From NCBI RefSeq assembly GCF_017498085.1, contig NZ_JAGBKM010000010.1, forward strand, positions 1-64,000: DNA of 64,000 nucleotides, given 5' to 3'. Under the pieces are notes generated by a model. That model was not told the DNA's origin. It did not search any database and saw only the letters and a program-made list of their open reading frames with translations. Source of the DNA: Psychrobacter coccoides. GTDB taxonomy: Bacteria > Pseudomonadota > Gammaproteobacteria > Pseudomonadales > Moraxellaceae. This document shows, in pieces, positions 17,736 to 27,575 of this stretch. Position numbers and translations under genes: made by a program. Positions within the stretch are counted from its first letter, which is position 1; every line of letters starts with the position of its first letter.

Positions 17736-19235
17736 ATGAACGGAGTTTCTAGTGGCGTGATGATTTCACTCGGCGCTTATTTTTTGGTTATGATTGGCAT
17801 CGGTATCTATGCTTACTTTAAGCAAGCCAATGACACTGAAGGCTATATGCTCGGTGGCCGAAACCTAAGCCCTGCAGTGACAGCGCTATCAGCTGGCGCA
17901 TCAGATATGTCTGGGTGGTTATTGTTGGGCTTACCAGGTGCTATGTACGCTGATGGTGTGGTGAGTGCTTGGATTGCCATCGGCTTAACCTTAGGTGCCT
18001 TTTTGAACTACATCATAGTCGCACCAAGATTGCGGGTCTATACTGAGGTTGCTGACAACGCAATTACCCTCCCCGATTATTTTGCCAACCGCTTTGAAGA
18101 CAAGTCGCACCTGCTGCGTGTGATCTCAGCGATTGTTATTATCTTATTCTTTACCGTTTATACCGCAGCCAGTCTGGTTGGTGGTGGTAAGCTCTTTGAA
18201 AGCTCGCTCAACCTCTCATATGGCACAGGTCTGTGGGTGACGGCTGGTGTCGTTGTTGTCTATACCTTGTTCGGTGGTTTCCTCGCTGTTTCAATGACTG
18301 ACTTTGTGCAGGGCGTCATCATGCTCTTTGCCATGGTGATTGTGCCTATTGTGGCCTTGACTGATCTTGGTGGTGTAGGTGCTACGACGAATGCTATCAG
18401 AGCCATCGATCCAAGTATGCTCGATATCACCAGTGGTATGACAGCGCTTGGTATTATATCTTTGCTGGCATGGGGCTTAGGCTACTTTGGTCAGCCGCAT
18501 ATCATCGTGCGTTTTATGGCGATACGTTCAGTCAAAGACGTGCCTACTGCGCGCAATATCGGTATGAGCTGGATGATTATCAGTCTTATCGGTGCTTGTG
18601 TGACGGGTATCGCAGGACGTGCTTATGTACAAAAGACGGCCATGACTCTAGATGATCCTGAGACTATATTTTTAGTATTTACTCAGTTCTTATTTCACCC
18701 CTTAGTATCAGGCTTCTTACTGGCTGCTATCCTTGCGGCTATTATGAGTACCATTTCATCTCAGCTCTTGGTGGTATCTAGCTCGCTGACAAAAGACGTC
18801 TATAAGCTGTTTTTTGACAAGGAAGCGCCTGAAGCCCGCCAAGTACTCGTCGGGCGTATCTCGGTGATAGTCGTCGCTGTCGTCGCTATCATGCTAGCAT
18901 CGAACCCAGACAGCTCTGTACTAAACCTAGTTTCTAATGCTTGGGCAGGGTTTGGCGCAGCGTTCGGACCTTTGGTTATCTTCAGTCTTACTTGGCGTGG
19001 TATGAACCGTAACGGTGCTGTCGCTGGTATGGTCGTCGGTGCGTTGACTGTCATCCTGTGGGTCTATGGTCCATTTGAGATGAATGGTGTGCCGCTAAAC
19101 AGCTGGCTATATGCCATCGTGCCAGGATTTATCTTAAGTACCATCGCAATCTTTGCAGTGAGTACCATGACAGGTGGTCCAAGACCTTCCGTATCTGCTA
19201 AGTACGAAGAGATGGAGCTTAACTTAAATAAATAA
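17736..19235 (+). CDS. putP: Sodium/proline symporter
   Basis: Inner-membrane sodium:solute symporter that imports proline. It is 499 aa with about 13 transmembrane helices, as in E. coli PutP. Key motifs are GGRNLSPAVTALSAGASDMSGW (about 40-61, including the sodium-site segment SAGASDMSGW), and SLLAWGLGYFGQPHIIVRFMA near 240-260. The frame can be opened at a TTG at 17718, but the ATG at 17736 has AAGGA seven bases upstream and is preferred. No putA or proline regulator is adjacent. A terminator follows. Confidence 0.93.
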   Translation: MNGVSSGVMISLGAYFLVMIGIGIYAYFKQANDTEGYMLGGRNLSPAVTALSAGASDMSGWLLLGLPGAMYADGVVSAWIAIGLTLGAFLNYIIVAPRLRVYTEVADNAITLPDYFANRFEDKSHLLRVISAIVIILFFTVYTAASLVGGGKLFESSLNLSYGTGLWVTAGVVVVYTLFGGFLAVSMTDFVQGVIMLFAMVIVPIVALTDLGGVGATTNAIRAIDPSMLDITSGMTALGIISLLAWGLGYFGQPHIIVRFMAIRSVKDVPTARNIGMSWMIISLIGACVTGIAGRAYVQKTAMTLDDPETIFLVFTQFLFHPLVSGFLLAAILAAIMSTISSQLLVVSSSLTKDVYKLFFDKEAPEARQVLVGRISVIVVAVVAIMLASNPDSSVLNLVSNAWAGFGAAFGPLVIFSLTWRGMNRNGAVAGMVVGALTVILWVYGPFEMNGVPLNSWLYAIVPGFILSTIAIFAVSTMTGGPRPSVSAKYEEMELNLNK

Positions 19236-19269
19236 GTTAGATATGCTACTCATAGTATCTTAATAACCG

Positions 19270-19303
19270 ACCTCGCTACCTTGATCGTAGCGGGGTTTTT
19301 TAT
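19270..19303 (+). terminator. Terminator of putP
   Basis: The arms CCTCGCTAC and GTAGCGGGG form a hairpin, with GTTTTTTATT directly after it. Confidence 0.85.
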
Positions 19304-19335
19304 TGACTAAACTTGTCTTTATCTCAATTCACACA

Positions 19336-19370
19336 TAAGAAAAGCGACCCATTTATGGATCGCTTTCTTA
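19336..19370 (-). terminator. Terminator of the downstream FadL-type gene
   Basis: On the minus strand a hairpin with arms AAAGCGATCC and GGGTCGCTTT (slightly imperfect) is followed by T-rich sequence. Nearly the same hairpin ends the upstream paralogue at 21164-21194. Confidence 0.7.
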
Positions 19371-19392
19371 TAGAGGACTAAAGGCAGACTAA

Positions 19393-20895
19393 TTACTTGG
19401 ATTGATAAGATATTTTTGCACCAAGTACATAGCCATCATTGTCTTCGAAATTGCCTACGATTTTACCTGTAGGTAGGACACCTTTTGCATCACCGAACCA
19501 TAGGTATTTACCACCAGCGGAGACTGCCCAGTTTTCAGTGACGTTATATTTAGCACCAAGGCCAGCACTATAGTAGCCTTCAATAGGACCTAGCGAAGTT
19601 ACTGGGTTGCCAGCACCGCTATCCCAACCCACGGTGCCACTCACTGCTAATGCAGGTGACAAGCGTTTAGCCATACCCAGCTCTACTTGCCATTGGTCTT
19701 TATCATAATCAACTAACGCCAGTCCATCAGGACCATAGGCTGCGTTAGTTTTACTAACTTCATTATAAAGTGGTGGTACAATTTCAAAATCACCCCATGG
19801 TACCCAGCGCACTTTTGCTGTCGCTAATGTGGTCGGGTTAATACCCGTTTGGAAATCGAAGTTGACCGACTTTGGCGTTGTCAACGTCATAGTATTAGTC
19901 TGAGCTGGATTAATCCCTAATTCCTCAGCCACCGGATAGGTCTCAGCCATTCTCATCTTATGATCAATCTCAGAACGATAAGTTAATGCTGCCTTTAGGG
20001 CAATTTCAGGTTTACTGTAAGACATACCAGCAATCCAGCCATAGTCTTGGTCCGGACTAATACTAGCTGTATAACCAGTCGCAGGGCCATAGGCTATACC
20101 ACGTAACTTTACATCAGCTTCTACACGCTGAGCTACTGGACCACCATAGATTTGGAAGTTTTTATTCTCACCAAGCTTCATACCAAGAATGGCAGTCAGA
20201 CTATGGCTACGCACTTCAACTTCAGTCGCTTCACCTTGAGTAGCTAACTCAGCTTGCGCTGCTGCTACTGCAGCTCCTACAGAACGGGCTTGACCAGCGA
20301 TTTTCTCCGCTTCAGCTACTTTAGCTTGTGCTTGTGCTTGTAAATCACTAGCTTGTTGCAGATTACCTGCGGCGGCGGCGGCTCCAGCTTGAGCGGCAAG
20401 ACTTTGAGCCTCTGCACCTGCAGCTGTTGCAAGACCGGTGAGATTATTAATTACAACGCCTGCCTCTGCTGGACTACTCGCTACCCCATTTGAAATAGCA
20501 TTAACAGCTGCATTAACATCACCTTGTGCTACAAAATTATTATTTCCGCTATAGGCTGCTGATGCACCGAAAGGCTCGTCGTATAATACACCCACACTGA
20601 AGGTATCGTTGATATCTGTTTTTACACCATAACGGAAGAAATCATAAGACTCTGCGATATCATCAATCTTTTTACCTTGGGTATAAGCTTTATCATCAGA
20701 CCCTACGTAAGCATTATCATGCCCTGTCACATCAGCATTAATATAAGTATAAACAGTTTCTGCATATGTGCCATCTTGTAAGAATGCAGTGATATCTTGA
20801 CCTGAGCGATCAAGACCGGCGGCACTAGCGAAGCTAGCAACAGAAAGAGCAGCGACAGCTACTGAAAGGGTTTTTAAATGAAAAGTGGCACGCAT
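19393..20895 (-). CDS. FadL/TodX-family outer-membrane channel, copy 1
   Basis: Outer-membrane beta-barrel of the OmpP1/FadL/TodX family, which lets long-chain fatty acids or other hydrophobic compounds in. It has a signal peptide (about 1-25, SFASA) and a conserved N-terminal hatch (LDRSGQDITAFLQDGTYAE). The barrel follows, ending with the family-type segment NVTENWAVSAGGKYLWFGDAKG. Residues about 117-228 are an Ala/Gln-rich, coiled-coil-like insert not usual for FadL. The neighbour at 21219 is nearly identical on both sides of this insert. The last residues are YQSK rather than the aromatic residue common at barrel ends. Length 500 aa. Substrate unknown. Confidence 0.85.
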   Translation of the reverse strand: MRATFHLKTLSVAVAALSVASFASAAGLDRSGQDITAFLQDGTYAETVYTYINADVTGHDNAYVGSDDKAYTQGKKIDDIAESYDFFRYGVKTDINDTFSVGVLYDEPFGASAAYSGNNNFVAQGDVNAAVNAISNGVASSPAEAGVVINNLTGLATAAGAEAQSLAAQAGAAAAAGNLQQASDLQAQAQAKVAEAEKIAGQARSVGAAVAAAQAELATQGEATEVEVRSHSLTAILGMKLGENKNFQIYGGPVAQRVEADVKLRGIAYGPATGYTASISPDQDYGWIAGMSYSKPEIALKAALTYRSEIDHKMRMAETYPVAEELGINPAQTNTMTLTTPKSVNFDFQTGINPTTLATAKVRWVPWGDFEIVPPLYNEVSKTNAAYGPDGLALVDYDKDQWQVELGMAKRLSPALAVSGTVGWDSGAGNPVTSLGPIEGYYSAGLGAKYNVTENWAVSAGGKYLWFGDAKGVLPTGKIVGNFEDNDGYVLGAKISYQSK

Positions 20896-21218
20896 TATGT
20901 TTCTCCAAACATCCTAATTGTTTAAACGTTTTTATACTCAATGAGCTGCATAGTGTTTAATGCTCATCTGACTATCTAAACGAGGTCCTAAACTGAATAG
21001 TAATAGCTTTTTGACACTAAGACAACATATAAAGCACTTTATTTCGCTATTATGACTGGACAGTTCTCATTGATAACCTGTCGTAACATATTAATGATAA
21101 AAAACTTTGATGTGCGTTTTAAGAAAAAACCAATCACCTAAATATCACTCACCCAATTTAAGCAAAAAAAAGCGACCCATTATGGATCGCTTCTTTAATA
21201 GAGCTTAAATCAGGCTTA
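20896..21218. other. Gap between the two FadL-type genes
   Basis: About 320 bp without a gene. It carries the terminator of copy 2 (21164-21194) and presumably a separate promoter for copy 1, so the two copies are probably separate transcription units. No promoter of consensus quality was recognised. Confidence 0.4.
21164..21194 (-). terminator. Terminator of the upstream FadL-type gene
   Basis: The minus-strand hairpin AAGCGATCC/GGGTCGCTT is followed by seven or more T residues. It resembles the terminator at 19336-19370. Confidence 0.8.
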
Positions 21219-22601
21219 TTACTTAGATTGATAAGATATTTTTGCCCCAAGTACATAACCGTCGTTGTCTTCAAACTTACTGACAATATCACCATTTGGG
21301 ATTTGACCTTTGGCATCACCAAACCACAGATACTTACCACCGGCTGACACCGCCCAGTTCTCAGTAACGTTATATTTGGCACCCAGACCTGCACTATAGT
21401 AACCTTTAATAGGTCCTAGAGACGTCACAGGGTTGCCTGCACCGCTATCCCAACCGATGTTACCTGAAACGGCAAAAGCTGGCGTTAGACGCTTAGCCAT
21501 ACCAAGCTCAACCTGCCACTGATCTTTATCATAGCTGACCAAATCCAAACCCTTGTCATCTCCAGTTAAACCTTTACTGACTTGGTTATAGTTTGGCGGT
21601 GTGATTGCAAAGTCGCCCCAAGGTACCCAGCGCACCTTTGCAGTTGCTAATGTCGTTGGATTCACACCAGTTTGAAAATCAAAGTTGACTGATTTTGGGG
21701 TAGTGATCTTGATTGAATTACCAACACCTACGTCAAAACTTTCGCCAATTTGGGTATCGTGATCAATCTCAGAGCGATAAGTCAATGCCGCTTGTAATGC
21801 AATCTCAGGTTTTTTGTATGACACCCCAGCGAGCCAACCATAGTCTTGATCAGCATTGATATTTGCAGTATAGCCTGACGCTGGGCCATAAGCAGCACCA
21901 CGCAGCTTGACATTAGCTTCTATACGCTGCGCCACTGGACCGCCATACACTTGGAAGTTTTTATTTTCACCAAACTTCATGCCCAGTATACCGGTTAGGC
22001 TGTGACTACGTACTTCTACATTGGTTGCCTCGCCAGCTGTATCTGCTGCGCCTTTTACGATATTTAGTGAGGCAAGCTGTCCTTCTAGCTGCGCTCTCTG
22101 AGCATCCGGCAACTCTGGGTTTAAAAGACCCTCTTTTATTGTGTCTATAGTTCCTTCAAGCTGTGCAACACTAGTAATGGGTCTGTCTCCACTGCCTGCT
22201 AATTCTTCAACAATAGCATCGGCATCGTCAATTGAAACAAAGTTATTGTCACCATTATAAAGAGCGGCAGCACCAAACGGCTCATCGTATAACACGCCAA
22301 TACTAAAGGTGTCATTGATGTCGGTCTTTACACCATAACGGAAGAAGTCGTAAGACTCTGCGATATCATCTATTTTCTTGCCTTGTACATAACCATTTTC
22401 ATCAGTGCGTACTGCTGCGTTGTCGTAGCCTGTGACGTCTGCATTAATATAAGTATAGACAGTCTCTGCATAAGTGCCATCTTGTAAGAATGCTGTAATA
22501 TCTTGACCTGAGCGATCAAGACCAGCTGCACCAGCGATGCCAGCCATAGAAAGAGTAGCGACTGCCACTGTGAGGGTTTTTAGGTGAAAATTAATGCCCA
22601 T
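21219..22601 (-). CDS. FadL/TodX-family outer-membrane channel, copy 2
   Basis: Tandem paralogue of the gene at 19393, 460 aa. It has the same signal-peptide pattern (HLKTLTVAVATLSMAGIAGAA), the same hatch segment LDRSGQDITAFLQDGTYAE and the same barrel and C-terminus. The paralogues differ mainly in residues about 117-203. Here a shorter, more acidic helical insert (AQLEGTIDTIKEGLL) replaces the Ala/Gln-rich insert of copy 1. The duplication includes the terminator. This suggests a local duplication followed by divergence of one exposed region, perhaps with different ligands or phage/antibody exposure; the function is inferred. Confidence 0.85.
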   Translation of the reverse strand: MGINFHLKTLTVAVATLSMAGIAGAAGLDRSGQDITAFLQDGTYAETVYTYINADVTGYDNAAVRTDENGYVQGKKIDDIAESYDFFRYGVKTDINDTFSIGVLYDEPFGAAALYNGDNNFVSIDDADAIVEELAGSGDRPITSVAQLEGTIDTIKEGLLNPELPDAQRAQLEGQLASLNIVKGAADTAGEATNVEVRSHSLTGILGMKFGENKNFQVYGGPVAQRIEANVKLRGAAYGPASGYTANINADQDYGWLAGVSYKKPEIALQAALTYRSEIDHDTQIGESFDVGVGNSIKITTPKSVNFDFQTGVNPTTLATAKVRWVPWGDFAITPPNYNQVSKGLTGDDKGLDLVSYDKDQWQVELGMAKRLTPAFAVSGNIGWDSGAGNPVTSLGPIKGYYSAGLGAKYNVTENWAVSAGGKYLWFGDAKGQIPNGDIVSKFEDNDGYVLGAKISYQSK

Positions 22602-22802
22602 GTTATATCTCCAAACGTCCTTACTGTTATATCACCGCAGTCACCACTCTTATGGCAGTAACCTTACAGATGACAACTCGATGGACAATGGTAATGACTT
22701 TCAAACATTAAAACAACAGCAAAAATACATTATTTCTCAGTTATGACTATTTGGTCACAACATGATAATTAGATAGTAAGGTAGCAATGCCACTTTATGA
22801 TT

Positions 22803-23081
22803 TTAATAGTGTGGCGGCCTGTCTGCGATGACATCAAATGGCGCAATCCCTCCTTCACTGCTTTGACTTTCTATCTGCTTATAGACCAGCTGAAGTTGAC
22901 GTTGTAGGGTTCGGATATATTCATCCTGACTGGTGACAACTTGATCTAGGCGCTCTACCGTGAGCTCAAGATGTGCCATACTCGTCTGCAGCTCAATCAT
23001 TTGCGCCTGTAGCTCTGTCTGCTCTATTGTGTGGCCACCTGGGTTTATAGACTGTGTTTCGGGTTTAGAAGAGGTATTCAT
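22803..23081 (-). CDS. slyX: SlyX family protein
   Basis: Small 92-aa protein of unknown biochemical role. A heptad-patterned coiled coil runs from about residue 23 to 72 (LQAQMIELQTSMAHLELTVERLDQVV). The C-terminus has the family ending PPHY (RPPHY). The N-terminal 20 residues are unstructured and longer than in E. coli SlyX. It stands alone between the FadL pair and uup. Confidence 0.85.
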   Translation of the reverse strand: MNTSSKPETQSINPGGHTIEQTELQAQMIELQTSMAHLELTVERLDQVVTSQDEYIRTLQRQLQLVYKQIESQSSEGGIAPFDVIADRPPHY

Positions 23082-23439
23082 ACTTTTCTCAATATCATCA
23101 TAATGTAGGGCATAATCTCTTAGAGCCTAGTCTCACCTCACCCGCCATGATTTAAATAAGCTGAGCTAGACGATGACTTGGCAGATTAGCGTGTTAACGG
23201 ATAGCTGTCTGAGTTGCCTGTATTATAAACCCTAAAAACAGCCACTTCTTAAAAAGATAAAACCATAAACTGGTCTGAGCCATGAATAACACTTTTATTA
23301 TGGCAAACACGATAAAAAACAGTGCTCACGCTAAACTGATGCAGCAGCGTGTTATACTGCAAATAATGAAACGATACCCTTTACTCAACTCTTATCTCAT
23401 TCATTACTTTTATCACTATATATAAGCTTAAGATATTCT
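23082..23439. other. Divergent intergenic region slyX/uup
   Basis: About 360 bp without a gene between two divergent genes. A possible -10 (TTATACT near 23353) faces uup, without a clear -35. No hairpin with a T tract or repeat family member was seen. Confidence 0.35.
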
Positions 23440-25374
23440 ATGGCACTGATACACTTAAAAAACATTCATCTCGCCTTTGGCGTCGCCCCCATCCTTGATG
23501 GCATTGATTTTTCTATCGATGCCGGTGAGCGTGTCTGCTTAATCGGCCGTAATGGTGAGGGCAAGTCCACGTTGTTTAAACTGATTAATGGCAGCATACA
23601 GCCTGATAGCGGCGAAGTCATTATCAATGGCAGCTCAAACGTGGCCATGCTTGAGCAGGACGTGCCCGAAAGCCAAGGTAAAATATTAGACATCGTTATG
23701 GGTGGCAGTCGCCAAACTGCCGACCTTCTCATCAGCTATAACCAACAGACCGATCTATGTGCAAACGGCGATATGGAGGCTTGTGAGCGCATGGCAAGCT
23801 TGCAGCATGATATCGATGCGGTACACGGCTGGGACTTAGAGCGTGAAGCCACTCGTCTCATCACCACCATGGGCTTAGACCCTGAAGATGACTTGTCGTC
23901 GCTATCTGGTGGTCGTAAACGCCGTGTGTTATTGGCACGTGCCTTGGTGACCAAGCCTGATGTGCTGCTCCTTGACGAGCCGACCAACCACTTGGATGTC
24001 GATAGTATTGAGTGGTTAGAACGCTTCTTATTGGACTGGCAGGGTTTGACGCTATTATTTGTCACCCATGATAGAGCCTTTGTCGATAAACTTGCTACTC
24101 GTATCGTCGAGCTGGATCGTGGCAAACTCTCAAGCTACGACGTCACACAAGGCGTTAAAGGCTACGCCCGCTATCAAGAGCTCAAAGAACAGCAGTTCAT
24201 AGCAGAAGAAAAAAACAACGCCAACTTCGATAAAAAACTGGCGCAAGAAGAAGTCTGGATTCGTCAAGGGATCAAAGCACGCCGTACCCGTAACGAAGGC
24301 CGTGTCCGTGAGCTCAAAGCCTTGCGTGAAGAGCGCCGTGCTCGCCGTGAGCAAGTCGGTAACGTCAATATCACCATGGGTGAAGGCGAAAAGAGTGGCA
24401 AGCTGGTCTGTAAAGTCAAAAACCTACATCTTGCCTATGATGGCAACGTGCTGGTAGACAACTTTAGCACCACCATCATGCGTGGCGACAAGATTGGCAT
24501 CATCGGTCCTAATGGCGCAGGCAAAACCACTCTGATTAAAGCCTTACTTGGCCTGTCTGATGACGACGTCACTAAATCAGGTAGCGTCACTCTAGGCACC
24601 AACTTAGAGATTGCATTTTTTGATCAACTGCGTGATCAGTTAGATCTTGAGGCGACAGTGGCGCAAAACGTCTCAGAAGGTTCAGACTTTATCGAAGTGG
24701 GTGGCCGTAAGACCCATATCATGAGCTATTTACAAGACTTTTTGTTCGCTCCCGAGCGTGCTCGTACTCCTGTTAAAGCCTTGTCTGGTGGTGAGCGTAA
24801 CCGTGTACTTCTCGCAAAACAACTGCTCAAACCTGCCAATATACTAGTACTTGATGAGCCGACCAACGATCTAGATATGGCGACCCTTGAGCTATTAGAA
24901 GAATCCGTCAGTAACTTTAATGGGACGATTCTCTTGATCAGTCATGATCGCTCCTTTATGGACAACGTGGTCACCTCTACTTGGGTGTTTGACCAGGATG
25001 AAAACGGCAACGGCATCGTCAAAGAGTATGTCGGCGGCTATCAAGAGTATCTGGTACAAAAAAGCCGTGAACAAGCGGCGAAACCTGCGAATCTTACAGC
25101 GACACCCACTAAGTCCTCTCATAAGCCCGTAGCTGAAAAGCCCAAAAAAGCGACAAAAAAACTCAATTATAATGAGCAGCGAGAGCTTGACAACTTACCA
25201 AAAGAAATTGCGGCGCTTGAGACAGAGCAGCAGCAGCTAGAAGACAAGCTGGCAGATGGCTCATGGTTTGCTGAAGACTTTGAGGCAGCGACCGCTGCTA
25301 GTGAGCGCCTAGTCACTATAGAAGAAGAGATGATGAATAAACTTGAGCGCTGGGAAATACTGGAGAGTGATTAA
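23440..25374 (+). CDS. uup: ABC-F family ATPase Uup
   Basis: Cytoplasmic ABC-F protein with two ATP-binding cassettes and no membrane domain; this family works on ribosomes, and Uup has also been linked to precise transposon excision. Cassette 1 has Walker A GRNGEGKST (36-44), signature LSGGRKRRVLLARAL and Walker B VLLLDEPTNHLD. The linker is rich in Arg/Lys (about 260-305). Cassette 2 has GPNGAGKTT, LSGGERNRVLLAKQLL and ILVLDEPTNDLD. The C-terminal Lys-rich segment and coiled coil (about 560-644) are typical of Uup rather than EttA. Length 644 aa, normal. Confidence 0.93.
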   Translation: MALIHLKNIHLAFGVAPILDGIDFSIDAGERVCLIGRNGEGKSTLFKLINGSIQPDSGEVIINGSSNVAMLEQDVPESQGKILDIVMGGSRQTADLLISYNQQTDLCANGDMEACERMASLQHDIDAVHGWDLEREATRLITTMGLDPEDDLSSLSGGRKRRVLLARALVTKPDVLLLDEPTNHLDVDSIEWLERFLLDWQGLTLLFVTHDRAFVDKLATRIVELDRGKLSSYDVTQGVKGYARYQELKEQQFIAEEKNNANFDKKLAQEEVWIRQGIKARRTRNEGRVRELKALREERRARREQVGNVNITMGEGEKSGKLVCKVKNLHLAYDGNVLVDNFSTTIMRGDKIGIIGPNGAGKTTLIKALLGLSDDDVTKSGSVTLGTNLEIAFFDQLRDQLDLEATVAQNVSEGSDFIEVGGRKTHIMSYLQDFLFAPERARTPVKALSGGERNRVLLAKQLLKPANILVLDEPTNDLDMATLELLEESVSNFNGTILLISHDRSFMDNVVTSTWVFDQDENGNGIVKEYVGGYQEYLVQKSREQAAKPANLTATPTKSSHKPVAEKPKKATKKLNYNEQRELDNLPKEIAALETEQQQLEDKLADGSWFAEDFEAATAASERLVTIEEEMMNKLERWEILESD

Positions 25375-25762
25375 GGCGTTTATCATTGTTGCAGTTAACG
25401 CTACAATGGTAATAAATAGATAGAGTGATGCAATCTTAAGGAAAGTTAGTGAACATTTCTACATTTTCAAGTATCATTCCCTATTGCCAAATATCCTTAG
25501 CGATTCTAAGGTGATTATTATAATTTAACTCTGATTCATACTCGACTTTCGTACGTGTTACAAGGTCGTCAGGGTATGTATATGCGATTAGAGTGGTTTT
25601 ATTTTTAACACATCAATTTATTTTATGACCGAAATAGCTTAGAATAGCAACAATTAGCAAGATTAGGCACAGCTAAAGTGACTTGTATATTGATATTGCG
25701 AATTTCTAAGTCACAAACCCAGTGTGGGATAATCCCATTTCATTCACCTGGAGGAAGTATTA
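25375..25762 (+). promoter_or_regulatory. Upstream region of the bc1 operon
   Basis: About 390 bp with no gene. It presumably carries the petABC promoter; a GGATAAT near 25727 could be a -10 but lacks a good -35. A very strong ribosome binding site GGAGGAAG lies at 25750-25757, before petA. Confidence 0.4.
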
Positions 25763-26347
25763 ATGAGCCATGCCGAAGGCGTTAATGTACAACGTCGTAG
25801 AGTTCTAATAGCCTCGACTGCCGCAATTGGTGCAGCTGGGGTAGCTGCTGTGGCGACCCCTTTCGTTCGCTCTTGGGCACCAAGCGCCAAAGCAGAAGCT
25901 GCAGGCGCCGCTGTTACCCAAGATATTAGCTCTGTCGAAGCAGGACAGATGGTTGTCGTCAAGTATCGTGGTAAGCCTATCTATGTAGTCAAGCGTACCG
26001 AAGAGATGCTGGCCACATTAGACCCTGTACAATCACTGCTGGCGGACCCAAATTCTGACGAGTCATTACAGCCAGAGTATACCAAAAACCAAACCCGCTC
26101 TTTGGAGCCAGGTCTACTAGTGGTCGAAGGCGTATGTACGCATCTGGGCTGTGCGCCTGGCTTCCGTCCTGACGTTGGTGCCGCTGACTTAGGTGGTAAT
26201 AACTGGTATGGTGGGTTTTTCTGCGCCTGTCACGGATCTAAGTATGACCTAGCGGGACGTGTATTTAAGGGCGTTCCTGCGCCACTTAACTTACCCATCC
26301 CAGATTATAGCTTGGATGGTACCATCTTAACGGTTGGAGAAGCTTAA
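25763..26347 (+). CDS. petA: Ubiquinol-cytochrome c reductase Rieske iron-sulfur subunit
   Basis: Carries the [2Fe-2S] cluster that takes the first electron from quinol in the bc1 complex. The N-terminus has a twin-arginine-type signal/anchor (RRRVLIASTAAIGAAGVAAVA, about 11-31). Cluster ligands are Cys125 and His127 in CTHLGC and Cys154 and His157 in CACHGSK. The remaining two cysteines of these boxes form the usual disulfide. The length of 194 aa is typical. First gene of petABC; its end lies 1 bp before the petB start codon. Confidence 0.96.
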   Translation: MSHAEGVNVQRRRVLIASTAAIGAAGVAAVATPFVRSWAPSAKAEAAGAAVTQDISSVEAGQMVVVKYRGKPIYVVKRTEEMLATLDPVQSLLADPNSDESLQPEYTKNQTRSLEPGLLVVEGVCTHLGCAPGFRPDVGAADLGGNNWYGGFFCACHGSKYDLAGRVFKGVPAPLNLPIPDYSLDGTILTVGEA

Positions 26348-26348
26348 T

Positions 26349-27575
26349 ATGAGTATGGGTAAAAAGTTAATGCATTGGGTAGATGCACGCTTTCCGGCGA
26401 CTGAAACCTATGAATACCACATGTCAAAGTACTATGCACCAAAAAACTTTAACTTTTGGTACTTCTTTGGCGTACTGTCAATGATCGTATTGGTCAACCA
26501 ACTGGTGACTGGTATTTGGCTGACGATGATGTACAACCCAAGTGCCGAAGGGGCGTTTGCGTCTGTTGAATACATCATGCGCGACGTTAAAGGCGGTTGG
26601 CTCATTCGTTATATGCACTCAACTGGTGCGTCGGCGTTCTTCGTCGTTGTCTACTTGCATATGTTTAGAGCGCTACTCTACGGCTCATACCAAAAACCAC
26701 GTGAGCTGATTTGGCTCATCGGTATGGGGATTTATTTGGCACTGATGGCAGAAGGCTTCTTTGGTTACCTACTTCCTTGGGGCAACATGTCATTTTGGGG
26801 TGCTCAGGTTATTTTGAACCTACCTGCTGCATTACCTGTAATTGGTGACGGCTTGGCTGAATGGGTACGTGGTGATTATATTATCTCCGGTATCACGCTA
26901 AACCGCTTCTTTGCTTTACACGTTGTCGCCATCCCATTGGTCCTTGTGGGCTTGGTATTTATGCACATTGTTGCTTTGCACCATGTGGGATCGAACAACC
27001 CTGATGGCATCGATATCAAAAAGCTTAAAGACAAAAATGGTGTGCCGTTAGACGGTATCGAATTCCATCCTTACTACACTGTGCATGACATGGTTGGTAT
27101 CGTGGTATTCTTTATCTGCTTCTTTGCCGTGGTATTCTTCTTCCCAGAAGGCGGCGGTTTCTTCTTAGAACCACCAAACTTTGAAAGAGCAAACTCACTG
27201 AAGACACCTGAACATATTGCGCCGGTGTGGTATTACACCCCTTTCTATGCCATCTTACGTGCTGTTCCAAGTAAGCTTGGCGGGGTTATTGCGATGGGTG
27301 CGGCTATTGCTGTGCTGTTCTTAATACCTTGGCTGGACAGATCGCCAGTACGCTCTATACGTTATAAAGGCATCTTATCTAAGATTGCGCTGACCGTATT
27401 TGCCATCAGCTTTATAGTGCTTGGTTATTTAGGTGCGACACCTGCGACACCGACAGCGACAATCATGTCACGTATATTCACCATTCTATATTTCTTGTTC
27501 TTCTTATTGATGCCGTTCTACACTGCTATTGAGACGTGTAAACAGCCACCAGAACGCGTTACCGGAGGTCACTAA
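26349..27575 (+). CDS. petB: Ubiquinol-cytochrome c reductase cytochrome b subunit
   Basis: Membrane core of the bc1 complex, holding two b hemes and the quinol sites. It is 408 aa with eight or so transmembrane helices. Heme histidines lie in RYMHSTGASAFF and YLHMFRALLYGSY (helix B), and in FFALHVVAIP and FMHIVALHH (helix D). The quinol-oxidation motif is present as PEHIAPVWYYTPFYAILR. The frame could open at a TTG at 26334, but the ATG at 26349 has GGAG nine bases upstream. Its stop overlaps the petC start by one base (TAATG), so translation is coupled. Confidence 0.96.
   Translation: MSMGKKLMHWVDARFPATETYEYHMSKYYAPKNFNFWYFFGVLSMIVLVNQLVTGIWLTMMYNPSAEGAFASVEYIMRDVKGGWLIRYMHSTGASAFFVVVYLHMFRALLYGSYQKPRELIWLIGMGIYLALMAEGFFGYLLPWGNMSFWGAQVILNLPAALPVIGDGLAEWVRGDYIISGITLNRFFALHVVAIPLVLVGLVFMHIVALHHVGSNNPDGIDIKKLKDKNGVPLDGIEFHPYYTVHDMVGIVVFFICFFAVVFFFPEGGGFFLEPPNFERANSLKTPEHIAPVWYYTPFYAILRAVPSKLGGVIAMGAAIAVLFLIPWLDRSPVRSIRYKGILSKIALTVFAISFIVLGYLGATPATPTATIMSRIFTILYFLFFLLMPFYTAIETCKQPPERVTGGH

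Noticed and set aside
23736..24354. Antisense frames inside uup (129 and 74 codons)
   Set aside because: Shadow frames opposite the conserved ATPase cassette, with no signals of their own.
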